Shown: positions 8,808 through 16,804 of the stretch, piece by piece
How positions within the stretch are numbered: the stretch's first letter is position 1
Layout: every line of letters begins with the position of its first letter
Assembly: GCA_902786265.1 (NCBI GenBank)
Contig: CADACE010000017.1
Location: forward strand, 61,776 to 125,775
DNA: 64,000 nt
Source of the DNA: an uncultured Chloroflexota bacterium
GTDB taxonomy: Bacteria > Chloroflexota > Anaerolineae > Anaerolineales > Anaerolineaceae
Direction: 5' to 3'
Position numbers and translations under genes: made by a program
Notes under the pieces: generated by a model
Databases searched by the model: none
What the model was told of the DNA's origin: nothing
Seen by the model: the letters and a program-made list of their open reading frames with translations, nothing else

Positions 8808-9304
8808 ACGAAGATGAATATATCCGCAAGGACAGATTACGCTTTACAAAGAACAGCTTAGCCTCCACACTCGCAATTGTGGCGATCGTATTCGATGTGC
8901 TCTACTTTTTGAACATCTATAAATCCGATGTGAATCGCAGTGTAGGTGATTTTTATTACCAGATCCGCATTGGCGGTTCGATCATTTTGAATCTGTTGTT
9001 CATGCTTGCGGCTTTCCTTTCTTCTGAAGGCATCAAAAACTACAAGAAGAGCTACGGATATGTACTGGCAGTTCTGGGCATCATCCAGATCGTCAGGATC
9101 TTTATTCTGCCTATGCAGGCTCACGCGACGGATATTACCGTCGGCGGTGTTACCTCAAAGGTAATGGAAAACGGTCAGTTTATTACTGTCATCATCTATC
9201 TGATCCTTTCCGCGGCTGCATGCTTCGCTGCGGCTTATGTCGGGATCAAGAAGAGCAATGAACTGGAAGCTCACATGGCCTCCCTCAAAAAGGCTGCCGC
9301 ATAA
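8804..9304 (+). CDS. Small 4-TM membrane protein of the ABC operon (unknown family)
   Basis: 166 residues with membrane segments at about 18-38, 57-75, 84-103 and 126-147. The TM2-TM3 turn reads SSEGIKNYKKSYGY, again Ser followed by basic and aromatic residues. ATG 8804 has an AAAGGGGG site and overlaps the preceding stop; an in-frame upstream extension inside the previous gene is rejected. It is followed 18 nt later by the MsmX-like ATPase, which places it in the transporter operon. No family was recognised. Confidence 0.75.
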   Translation: MNEDEYIRKDRLRFTKNSLASTLAIVAIVFDVLYFLNIYKSDVNRSVGDFYYQIRIGGSIILNLLFMLAAFLSSEGIKNYKKSYGYVLAVLGIIQIVRIFILPMQAHATDITVGGVTSKVMENGQFITVIIYLILSAAACFAAAYVGIKKSNELEAHMASLKKAAA

Positions 9305-9322
9305 TATAAGGAGGGCTCGGAA

Positions 9323-10390
9323 ATGGCAAATCTTAGCTTACAGCATATTGATAAAATTTATGACAACAATGTTCAGGCTGTATTTGATTTCAATCTGGAC
9401 GTGAAAGACGGTGAATTCATCGTCCTGGTCGGACCTTCCGGATGCGGGAAAAGTACAACACTGCGTATGGTTGCCGGTTTGGAAGATATCTCCAAAGGAA
9501 AGCTCCTGCTGGACGGGAAAGATATCACCAACGCCCCGGCGAAAGACCGCGATATGGCGATGGTTTTCCAGAACTACGCGCTCTACGGCCATATGACCAT
9601 TTATGAAAATATGGCATTCTCTCTGACGCTCCGCAATGAGAACCCGAACGTGATCCACAAAAAGGTCCTTGCGGCTGCTGAGATCCTCGGTTTGACCGAA
9701 CAGCTGAACAAAAAACCGAACCAGCTTTCCGGCGGACAGCGGCAGCGTGTGGCGATGGGACGCTCCATCGTTCGGAACCCGAAGCTGTTCCTCTTCGATG
9801 AACCGCTTTCCAACCTGGACGCGAAACTCCGCGGCGCGACCCGTCGTGAAATCATGCTGCTCCACAAACGTCTCGGCGCTACCATGATGTATGTTACACA
9901 TGACCAGACAGAAGCCCTGACCCTTGCTGACCGCATCGTTTGTATGTCTATGGGCCACGTACAGCAGATCGGCACACCGATCGAACTTTACGATCACCCG
10001 GCAAACCTCTTCGTGGCGACTTTCATCGGTCTGCCTCCGATGAACATCTTTGACGTCAAGGTCGAACAGGGGTACCTGATCGGTAAGACCGCGCAGATCA
10101 AGATGACAGACGAAGAAAAGGAAAAGCTTGCGGATTATGAAGGCAAGAAGATTGTCATGGGTGTCCGCCCTGAAAACATTGTTGAAGGCGGAGATATCAA
10201 GGTGAAGGTATTCGATAACGAGAACCTCGGCATGAACACACTGGTTCACGGGTATATCGGTGAACACGGCGACGGTTCCAAGATCGTTGCGAAGCTGCGC
10301 GGCTGGTGCAATTACAAGGCCGGTGACATCGCCAGTCTGGAATTCACCTATAAACATTTCTTTGATGTCGATACACAGAATGCCATCTGA
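9323..10390 (+). CDS. MsmX/UgpC-type ABC transporter ATP-binding protein
   Basis: The 355-residue ATPase carries Walker A GPSGCGKST (37-45), Q-loop VFQNYAL, signature LSGGQRQRV (from about 135), Walker B LFLFDEP (about 155-161) and switch THDQTEA. A C-terminal TOBE/regulatory region follows (about 235-355), with the family-typical FIGLPPMN and MGVRPENI. A GGAGGG site precedes ATG 9323. It should energise the permeases at 3966 and 5037. A second paralogue at 24132 may substitute for it; MsmX-type ATPases are known to serve several importers. Confidence 0.95.
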   Translation: MANLSLQHIDKIYDNNVQAVFDFNLDVKDGEFIVLVGPSGCGKSTTLRMVAGLEDISKGKLLLDGKDITNAPAKDRDMAMVFQNYALYGHMTIYENMAFSLTLRNENPNVIHKKVLAAAEILGLTEQLNKKPNQLSGGQRQRVAMGRSIVRNPKLFLFDEPLSNLDAKLRGATRREIMLLHKRLGATMMYVTHDQTEALTLADRIVCMSMGHVQQIGTPIELYDHPANLFVATFIGLPPMNIFDVKVEQGYLIGKTAQIKMTDEEKEKLADYEGKKIVMGVRPENIVEGGDIKVKVFDNENLGMNTLVHGYIGEHGDGSKIVAKLRGWCNYKAGDIASLEFTYKHFFDVDTQNAI

Positions 10391-10404
10391 AGGGAGAGAA
10401 TGAA

Positions 10405-10959
10405 ATGAACAATACGAAAAGATCTGGATTCAGCGAATTTATTCGTAAAAGCATTGTTTCCCTGAAGCGGAAACCGGAAACTATCGCGATGGTCGTGCTG
10501 GTGATCGCATTCCTGGTTTATTCCCTGAACCTGACATACATTTCACATACCACCGCGAGAATTCAGGGACCGGGAATGGGTCTTTACGGTTTCATCACCA
10601 TGCTGCTTTCCATGCTGTCTTTTGTCTGCTTTACCAGCTCCTATCCGCGGAGGAAGAAGCCGAACTATATGATGATTGGCCTGATGTTTGTGATGTTCGC
10701 GATCATCGTTTTCTGTGATATCAAATACAAGGGTTTGATCACCAACGCACTGACCAGAGCTGAAAACCCGATCGCTGAAGAGGATTACATCACGAAAGCG
10801 GCAAAAGCGCTGAATGCCCATATCATCATCCTCATCATCGGCGCCGCGCTGGTAGCGCTGCGTCCGGTTTACGCAAAGATGATCCGCGGCATCAAGACGT
10901 CCATCGCTGTTGAAGACAGCGGCAACATGGCTGCGATCGATATCGCCGGTGACGACTAA
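10405..10959 (+). CDS. Small 4-TM membrane protein, last gene of the ABC operon
   Basis: 184 residues with membrane segments at about 25-45, 58-79, 87-106 and 136-155. The TM2-TM3 turn TSSYPRRKKPNY is basic and aromatic like those of the proteins at 8217 and 8804. It starts 15 nt after the ATPase stop, behind a GGGAGAG site, and is followed by an intrinsic terminator at 10987, so the operon very probably ends here. The function is unknown. Confidence 0.75.
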   Translation: MNNTKRSGFSEFIRKSIVSLKRKPETIAMVVLVIAFLVYSLNLTYISHTTARIQGPGMGLYGFITMLLSMLSFVCFTSSYPRRKKPNYMMIGLMFVMFAIIVFCDIKYKGLITNALTRAENPIAEEDYITKAAKALNAHIIILIIGAALVALRPVYAKMIRGIKTSIAVEDSGNMAAIDIAGDD

Positions 10960-10986
10960 TCAAAATTCCGATTAGAATTATTTGAC

Positions 10987-11012
10987 GGGAGGCTCAAAAG
11001 GCCTCCCTTTTT
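10987..11012 (+). terminator. Intrinsic terminator ending the ABC importer operon
   Basis: A 7-bp GC-rich stem (GGGAGGC / GCCTCCC, 7-nt loop) is followed directly by five T residues. It lies 27 nt after the stop of the 4-TM gene at 10405. Confidence 0.85.
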
Positions 11013-11028
11013 CTGATAAAATAACAAT

Positions 11029-11649
11029 ATGGCACGTAATAAAAACAAAAACCAGACAAACGAGGAACGGAAGACCGCCGGGGATTACTATAAGCTCCAC
11101 AGTGAGGCAGTGCAGGACCTTGTCACTGCCAACGAGGAAAATTCACCGGTCGTTCCCGAGTCAGAGCTTCGGAAGTACCGCTCCGGCGGCAAATTTAAGC
11201 TCAGTGAAACAGTGAAAGCCCTGCTGGTCAAATACTGGTTCAACGGTTCGATATGCTTTTTCTTCTTCCTTGCTCTCGGCACCTACCTCAGGGATCTGCT
11301 GGATCAGCTGTTTGTGCTCGGGATGGCTTTGGGGATCATAACGGATATCCTTACCAATAATGTGCTGCGGTTTATCGCAAAACCCGAAGGCGCGAATGAC
11401 AAATGGATGATGATCCCGCAAAAGCGGCTTTCCAGTCTGTTCCTGAACATATTATATGCATTCATTGTTTTGTTTTTTGTTTATATGCTGTATAACCTGA
11501 TAAATATGATATTACAGTCCCTCGGAAAGTCTGTTTTAGGTGTAGAACCGCTGCTTTTCGGCCTGTTTTATCTCGGTTTCGATCTGCTGTTCATCAGCAT
11601 GAAAAAAATGATGAAAAACATCATTCACGACGCAAAAAAGAAGGTTTAG
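11029..11649 (+). CDS. Conserved-looking 4-TM membrane protein of unknown function
   Basis: 206 residues. A charged cytosolic N-terminus (about 1-68) precedes hydrophobic segments at about 70-86, 93-109, 133-157 and 172-190, and a Lys-rich tail ends the protein. It begins only 17 nt after the terminator T-run and has no clear ribosome binding site; a TATA-like GATAAAAT lies just upstream, so it may be leaderless or start inefficiently. The stop is 5 nt before the GH28 gene, so the two are probably cotranscribed. It does not show the basic TM2-TM3 turn of the three operon proteins. Confidence 0.7.
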   Translation: MARNKNKNQTNEERKTAGDYYKLHSEAVQDLVTANEENSPVVPESELRKYRSGGKFKLSETVKALLVKYWFNGSICFFFFLALGTYLRDLLDQLFVLGMALGIITDILTNNVLRFIAKPEGANDKWMMIPQKRLSSLFLNILYAFIVLFFVYMLYNLINMILQSLGKSVLGVEPLLFGLFYLGFDLLFISMKKMMKNIIHDAKKKV

Positions 11650-11654
11650 TATCC

Positions 11655-13205
11655 ATGTTTAAGCTATTATTCGTCAGTTCAAGTTCCGCCTGTTTTGAAC
11701 TTGATAACAAAAATCAGTACTATTCTCCCGCTCCGTACTCGCTTTATCTGAATGATGAAAAGGTGCGGGACTGCGACACAAATGTTTTTTCTTTATTCGG
11801 GCTTAAATCCGATACAGACTATACTGCTGCGGTCGAATGCGATGGCAGAAGGGAAACCATGATCTTCCATACACGGAGCGAGCGCTTCGCGATCAATGTC
11901 AGGGATTTCGGTGCGCAGGGCGACGGGATCAGCGATGATACCAAAGCGATCCGGGCTGCACTGGATTTTCTGCCGGAAGGCGGACGGCTTTATTTTCCCG
12001 CGGGAACGTATCTGACTTTTCCGCAGGCCGTCCGAAGCCATACGACCATTGAATTCGCCGAAGGCGCCGTGCTCAAGGGTTCTCCCGATCGCGCGAGTTA
12101 TCAGGTGATCCCCGGCGAGGTGCGTGATGTGGAAGGCAGAGGCGAGATCATCCTGGGTGCTTTTGAGGGAGAGATCCGTGAGAAGTATCAGTCGCTGATC
12201 AGTGCGGCTTATGCAGAGGATATTACCATTATCGGTACGGGTACTGTCGATGGCAATGCCGGCGCCGGTGATTTCTGGACAAAATTCAATGAATTCAAGA
12301 TCGCCCGCCCGAGGCTTTTTTTCTTCAGCAACTGCAAAGATATAAATATCCACGGGATCCACGCCTGCAATTCAGCGTCCTGGCAGTTCCATCCGTTCTT
12401 CTCCGACCGGGTCTCATTTTATGATGTCTCGATCTCCGCGCCGAAAAACAGCCCGAATACCGATGCCATCGATCCGGAATCCTGCGATTATGTCAACATC
12501 ATCGGCTGCAAATTCAGTGTCGGTGATGACTGCATCGCCATCAAATCCGGTAAGATCGACCTGGGCATGCGCTTCCAGAAACCCGCAAACCATCACGTTG
12601 TCCGCAACTGCCTGATGGATTTCGGTCACGGGGCAGTAACGCTCGGCAGTGAAATGAGCGCCGGGATCCGGAACCTGACCGTGGAACAGTGTTATTTCCG
12701 TGGGACAGACCGCGGATTGCGCATCAAGACCCGCAGAGGCAGGGGCAAGCTTTGTGACATCAGCGGCGTCGTTTTTGACAACATCCGCATGGATGGAGTC
12801 CGGACCCCGGTGGTGATGAACATGTATTACAACTGCTGCGACCCGGACCGTTATACCGAATATGTCTGGTCCCGGGAACATCTGCCGGTGGATGACCGGA
12901 CGCCCCATCTGGGCAGCTTCCATTTCTATAACCTGAACTGCACCGACGCGGAAGTGGCTGCCTGCTATATTGACGGCCTTCCGGAAATGCCCATCGATGA
13001 GGTGTGCTTCAAAGACTGCAGCATCAGTTTTAAAGAAGACGCGGAACCCGGCGTCCCGGCGATGGAGAATTTTGCCGAAAAGCGCTGCAAGCTGGGTATG
13101 TATCTCGATAACGTCAAGAGGATCGTGATCGACAATGTAAAGCTGGAGGGCGTTGTCGGAGAGAACATTATCGTCCAGCATAATGATGAACTGATTGTGA
13201 AATAA
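11655..13205 (+). CDS. GH28 polygalacturonase-family glycoside hydrolase (cytoplasmic)
   Basis: 516 residues. A short beta-rich N-terminal domain (about 1-75, FN3-like) precedes the beta-helix domain. All GH28 active-site motifs are visible: NTDAID (about 267), GDDCIAIKSG (about 290), GHGAVTLGSE (about 324) and the RIKT motif (about 357), giving the three catalytic Asp, the His and the Arg/Lys pair. No signal peptide is present. The family hydrolyses alpha-1,4-galacturonan or rhamnogalacturonan; the context of GH105, GH4 and a pectinesterase fits intracellular trimming of galacturonate oligosaccharides, probably exo-acting. An AAGAAGG site overlaps the end of the previous gene. Confidence 0.93.
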   Translation: MFKLLFVSSSSACFELDNKNQYYSPAPYSLYLNDEKVRDCDTNVFSLFGLKSDTDYTAAVECDGRRETMIFHTRSERFAINVRDFGAQGDGISDDTKAIRAALDFLPEGGRLYFPAGTYLTFPQAVRSHTTIEFAEGAVLKGSPDRASYQVIPGEVRDVEGRGEIILGAFEGEIREKYQSLISAAYAEDITIIGTGTVDGNAGAGDFWTKFNEFKIARPRLFFFSNCKDINIHGIHACNSASWQFHPFFSDRVSFYDVSISAPKNSPNTDAIDPESCDYVNIIGCKFSVGDDCIAIKSGKIDLGMRFQKPANHHVVRNCLMDFGHGAVTLGSEMSAGIRNLTVEQCYFRGTDRGLRIKTRRGRGKLCDISGVVFDNIRMDGVRTPVVMNMYYNCCDPDRYTEYVWSREHLPVDDRTPHLGSFHFYNLNCTDAEVAACYIDGLPEMPIDEVCFKDCSISFKEDAEPGVPAMENFAEKRCKLGMYLDNVKRIVIDNVKLEGVVGENIIVQHNDELIVK

Positions 13206-13230
13206 GCCTGATTTCAGGTGCTTATGCTGA

Positions 13231-13275
13231 AAAACAGGTACAACCATATGTTACGGATATGACTGTACCTGTTTT
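13231..13275. terminator. Probable bidirectional terminator hairpin after the GH28 gene
   Basis: Perfect 12-bp arms (AAAACAGGTACA / TGTACCTGTTTT) enclose a 21-nt loop 25 nt after the GH28 stop. The A/T ends of the arms supply the U-tract on either strand. The large loop lowers confidence. Confidence 0.55.
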
Positions 13276-13367
13276 CAATTAATCGTATAAATTTCTGGCT
13301 GTTTGGGGATAAACACTCCCCAGGCAGATGGACAGAACAGAAGAAATTACTCATTGTGAGGACAATT

Positions 13368-14333
13368 ATGGCGAGAAAAGTGATTCTTGATGTCGATACC
13401 GGTTCGGATGATGCCTGCGCGATCATGCTTGCATACCTGCACAAAGATATAGACCTCATCGCGGTCTGTTCGGTGAAGGGCAATCAGCCGCTGAAAAACA
13501 CCAATGAAAATACCCTGCGGATCCGCGAACTCCTGGGCGGTGATTTCCCTGTTTATAAAGGCTGCGCGTCGGGGCTTGTGTCCGACCTTATCACCCCGAG
13601 GATGCCCCGCACCAGGAATGTCGATGCCTATGATGAAAACGGGAATAAAATATCCTTCCACAAAGAACTTTTTGACCTTCCCGAATCCGTGAAAAAGGAA
13701 GAAGATGTTCCGGCTCCTGTTTTCTATGTGGATTACCTGCGCCGCGCAAAGGAACCTGTAACCCTTGTCGCGGTCGGTCCTCTGACAAATCTTGCCGTGG
13801 CGCTGCTCATCGACCCCGATATCGTAAAGAATATTGAGGAAATCGTCATTATGGGCGGCGGCCATCACATTACAAATGCAACGATCGCGGCTGAATTCAA
13901 TATTTATGACGATCCGGAAGCTGCCCAGCGGGTGCTTCACTGCGGCGCGAAGATCACGATGGTACCGCTGGACGCCACACATTCCGCGTATATCGGGAAA
14001 GATACATCCCAAAAGCTGCGGAAAATCAATACACCGGCGGCAAATTTTACCGCGGATCTGATAGACGTCCGGATCCTGGTCCATAACCAGTGCCAGCCGC
14101 TGGAAGTGCCGGATACCTGCGCGCTGCATGATCCGTTATGTATCGCCTACCTGATCGATCCGGATGTTCTGAAGGATGTATTTTTCTGCAATGTGGAAGT
14201 TTCCACCTCGGGCATCACAGCCGGCCAGACGATTGTCGATAACAGAGCCCATCAGGAGTATCGGAACGTCCGGTTCGCTTATCGCGGCGATCCCCAAAAA
14301 TTCGCGGATATTTTTGTCGAAGCTTTCGAATAA
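13368..14333 (+). CDS. Inosine-uridine preferring nucleoside hydrolase family protein
   Basis: 321 residues. The N-terminal Ca-binding signature DVDTGSDDA (about 7-15) is intact and later family blocks are present (VGPLTNLAVAL, IVIMGGGHH, EFNIYDDPEAA, ALHDPLCIAYL with the late His-Asp pair). The enzyme family cleaves ribonucleosides to base and ribose. ATG 13368 is chosen over an in-frame GTG at 13356 because TGAGGA sits 5 nt before it. It lies between GH28 and GH105 genes, which is odd for a purine/pyrimidine salvage enzyme; it may share the broader salvage role of the uridine phosphorylase at 29213. Confidence 0.9.
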   Translation: MARKVILDVDTGSDDACAIMLAYLHKDIDLIAVCSVKGNQPLKNTNENTLRIRELLGGDFPVYKGCASGLVSDLITPRMPRTRNVDAYDENGNKISFHKELFDLPESVKKEEDVPAPVFYVDYLRRAKEPVTLVAVGPLTNLAVALLIDPDIVKNIEEIVIMGGGHHITNATIAAEFNIYDDPEAAQRVLHCGAKITMVPLDATHSAYIGKDTSQKLRKINTPAANFTADLIDVRILVHNQCQPLEVPDTCALHDPLCIAYLIDPDVLKDVFFCNVEVSTSGITAGQTIVDNRAHQEYRNVRFAYRGDPQKFADIFVEAFE

Positions 14334-14403
14334 AATGAAAGCTGATCGAAAAGAATCGATCAGGATGAGTTTCCCGCTTTTTGAAGAGCCGATTCTGTTT
14401 CCG

Positions 14404-14433
14404 TTGATTCAGAACCGGGAGAACTGATATAAT
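14404..14433 (+). promoter_or_regulatory. Sigma-A promoter for the GH105 gene
   Basis: TTGATT (14404-14409), an 18-nt spacer and TATAAT (14428-14433) lie about 126 nt before the GH105 start, implying a 5' untranslated leader of roughly 115 nt. Confidence 0.7.
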
Positions 14434-14439
14434 TAGCAA

Positions 14440-14558
14440 TGAATATTTGTCAGATGTTTATTACCGCAGCGCACGGGGCTTTTCCGCGAACCGGCAGCAA
14501 AGTCTTACCGTGGAATTGTTAGCTGAGGCGCGTTACCTGAATTCATCCGGAGGAAAAA
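14440..14558 (+). other. Structured 5' leader candidate of the GH105 gene
   Basis: The leader between the promoter and ATG 14559 contains GC-rich complementary segments, for example CACGG near 14475 and CCGTG near 14509, in an otherwise gene-free stretch. It does not match a riboswitch class that I recognise. It ends in a strong CCGGAGG site. Confidence 0.3.
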
Positions 14559-15683
14559 ATGGACTATTCCCAAATTGATGCCTATGTACAGCGGTTGATC
14601 CGCGAATCTTCACCGGACCATACGGTTTGGAATATTGAAAAAGTCCGGGCAGGAAAACCCGGCAGCTGGAACTATATTGACGGCTGTATGGTGACAGCTC
14701 TGCTCGCGATGTCCGAGATCACCGGCGACAAGGCCTACTTTGACTTCGTCGATGGATTTATCGGTGATTTCGTCTCGGAAGACGGCTCCATCCGCACCTA
14801 TGAACCGGAAAAATTCGCTCTTGATGACGTCAATGAAGGCCGGGTCCTCTTTGAACTTTATCAGAAGACCGGGAAAGAAAAATACCGCAAAGCTGCGGAG
14901 ACACAGATGGATCAGCTCCGCAAACAGCCGCGCACCGATGAAGGAAACTTCTGGCACAAGGCGATTTACCCGAATCAGGTCTGGCTGGACGGGCTTTATA
15001 TGGCTCAGCCTTTCCTGGCGCTTTATGAGAAGAACTTCGGAACCGGTGATTATTCCGACACGATCCATCAGATCGAAACCGTCCGCGCCCACATGTTCAA
15101 TGAGGAAAAAGGCCTTTATTATCATGGCTATGATGCCTCAAAATCAGCCTTCTGGGCGGATCCGGAAACCGGTCTTTCCAAAGGTTTCTGGCTGCGGGCG
15201 ATCGGCTGGTTCTCTGTCGCGTTAGCGGACCTGATGGAGATCCTTCCCGCAGGCGAAGCTCGGGACCGCATCATTCCCATCTTCCGGGAACTGATGACAG
15301 GGATCTCGAAATACGCGGATCCCGGTAGCGGGATGTACTGGCAGGTGGTGGACCAGGGCGGCCGGGAAGGCAATTACCTGGAGACCAGCGGTTCCAGCAT
15401 GATCGCTTATGCCATGCTCAAAGGCGCCCGGCTTGGAATTCTTGACAAATGCTATGCGGATCTGGGCGCAAAGACCTTCAGCGGCATTATCGACCGCTAT
15501 CTGTCCTTTACCGATGGGGAACTGAATCTGGAAGGGATCTGCCTGGTGGCGGGCCTTGGCCCGGAGAACAACCGGCGGCGCGACGGGACTTATGAATACT
15601 ACATATCCGAACCGATCGTGAAAAATGACGCCAAAGGGGTCGCTCCTTTCCTGTTGTGTTATACGGAAGTTATCCGGCAGTAA
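14559..15683 (+). CDS. Unsaturated rhamnogalacturonyl/galacturonyl hydrolase (GH105/GH88)
   Basis: 374 residues of an (alpha/alpha)6-barrel fold. It matches the YteR/YesR group: WNYIDGCM near the N-terminus, LDDVNEGR (D89, D90), FWHKAIYPNQ and QVWLDGLYMAQPF with D144, which aligns with the catalytic Asp known at position 143 of YteR. The enzyme hydrates the unsaturated uronyl end of lyase-generated oligosaccharides and releases a product that enters the KduI/KduD route encoded at 25314-28878. No signal peptide. CCGGAGG lies 6 nt before ATG 14559. Confidence 0.93.
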   Translation: MDYSQIDAYVQRLIRESSPDHTVWNIEKVRAGKPGSWNYIDGCMVTALLAMSEITGDKAYFDFVDGFIGDFVSEDGSIRTYEPEKFALDDVNEGRVLFELYQKTGKEKYRKAAETQMDQLRKQPRTDEGNFWHKAIYPNQVWLDGLYMAQPFLALYEKNFGTGDYSDTIHQIETVRAHMFNEEKGLYYHGYDASKSAFWADPETGLSKGFWLRAIGWFSVALADLMEILPAGEARDRIIPIFRELMTGISKYADPGSGMYWQVVDQGGREGNYLETSGSSMIAYAMLKGARLGILDKCYADLGAKTFSGIIDRYLSFTDGELNLEGICLVAGLGPENNRRRDGTYEYYISEPIVKNDAKGVAPFLLCYTEVIRQ

Positions 15684-15701
15684 AACGATCTGATATAAAA
15701 A

Positions 15702-15751
15702 ACGGGGCGGTTTCCGCAGGCTCTTTGCGGCGCCTGCGGAAACCGCCCCGT
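15702..15751. terminator. Bidirectional terminator between GH105 and araC-type genes
   Basis: A perfect 19-bp inverted repeat with a 12-nt loop sits between convergent genes. The 5' side is preceded by an A-run (TATAAAAA) and the 3' side followed by AT-rich sequence, so it can terminate both transcripts. Confidence 0.85.
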
Positions 15752-15769
15752 ATTAAGTTAATAATTTTA

Positions 15770-16591
15770 TTATTCGTTTTCCTGTAGATCCGCGGCGTCA
15801 TCCGCGGCAGATTCAGATATCCTGATCATATCAGGATCCAGCCGCCTTTTCGACTGCGTCTTTTCAATACGGTAAAAACTGGGGGATATCCCGTATTTTT
15901 TCTTGAACATGCGGGAAAAATACAGCGGTTCGGTAAAGCCGCACATGCGCGCTACATCGGCGATGTTGCTGCTGTCATTATAAGCCGAGCTGAGCCATTC
16001 GGCTGCCGTCATCAACCGTTTGTCACAGAGATATTGATGCGGTGTGATCCCGATTTCCTTCTTAAAAAGCTTGCGCAGGTAATCATAGCTGAACGGAAGG
16101 GAGCGCAGGAATTTATCCAGCTCATAATTGCTGTCTGAAAAGTTCTGCACGATGTTGGAACGGATCGTTTCCACGATATCGCTGTGGACCGGGGATTTCT
16201 GATAAGTCCGTATATATCCGACCAGCAGATGTCCGTACGCGGTCATCAGGATATCCCGGTTTTCCCCTTCGTTATAATGGAAATAGGCTGCCTGGAACGC
16301 ATTCAGGATAAAATGGGCGGCATCATCCTGAATTTTGAACGGCGTCCGATAATTCATGTTTGAGTCATCAATATTCAGAAAAATATTAGTGAACCCTTTT
16401 TCACTGTGGTTCGTATGAATATGATTGGGCGGAACGACAATGATATCACCTTCCCTGTAAGAAATTGTCAGATCATCGAATATCATAATGCCTTCGCCGC
16501 TGGTGTAATAGATCAGTTCCCAGGTCGTATGACTGTGGCGGGTGACGTTTGTTGTGATATTGTGTCTGCTGACATAAACGATCTCATTCAT
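15770..16591 (-). CDS. AraC-family transcriptional regulator with cupin sensor domain
   Basis: 273 residues. The N-terminal cupin-like domain (about 1-140) shows the His-rich block RHSHTTWELIYY and the later VVPPNHIHTNH. The C-terminal two-helix-turn-helix domain (about 170-262) ends in the family signature with DVARMCGFTEPLYFSRMFKKK. ATG 16591 is preferred over ATG 16600, which would touch the AAAGGGG site; at 16591 the spacing is 9 nt. It is divergent from the GH4 gene and has its own strong promoter. It is the most likely activator of the adjacent uronate genes. Confidence 0.92.
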   Translation of the reverse strand: MNEIVYVSRHNITTNVTRHSHTTWELIYYTSGEGIMIFDDLTISYREGDIIVVPPNHIHTNHSEKGFTNIFLNIDDSNMNYRTPFKIQDDAAHFILNAFQAAYFHYNEGENRDILMTAYGHLLVGYIRTYQKSPVHSDIVETIRSNIVQNFSDSNYELDKFLRSLPFSYDYLRKLFKKEIGITPHQYLCDKRLMTAAEWLSSAYNDSSNIADVARMCGFTEPLYFSRMFKKKYGISPSFYRIEKTQSKRRLDPDMIRISESAADDAADLQENE

Positions 16592-16637
16592 GGCTGTCAT
16601 CCCCTTTGATTAATCTCTATGATCATTTTGTACATGA

Positions 16638-16666
16638 AGTATACCAAAAATAATCCGTTTTGTCTA
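16638..16666 (-). promoter_or_regulatory. Sigma-A promoter for the AraC-type regulator gene
   Basis: On the minus strand TAGACA (16661-16666), 17 nt and TATACT (16638-16643) each match consensus at five of six positions, 46 nt before the start at 16591. Confidence 0.7.
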
Positions 16667-16727
16667 TATGATTATTAGCAATGTCCAAAAAAATGAGAGA
16701 AAAAAAGCTGAATCCAAAAAATTTCTA

Positions 16728-16756
16728 CTGAAAAGTATTTGAATCTGTGTTAAAAT
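16728..16756 (+). promoter_or_regulatory. Weak promoter candidate for the GH4 gene
   Basis: A poor -35 (CTGAAA, 16728-16733), 17 nt and TAAAAT (16751-16756) stand 48 nt before the GH4 start. The poor -35 would suit activation by the divergent AraC-type regulator, but no binding repeats were proven. Confidence 0.4.
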
Positions 16757-16804
16757 GGAAAATGAGCAGGATATCATCATACCGAAAAGATCTATGAGGG
16801 TTCC

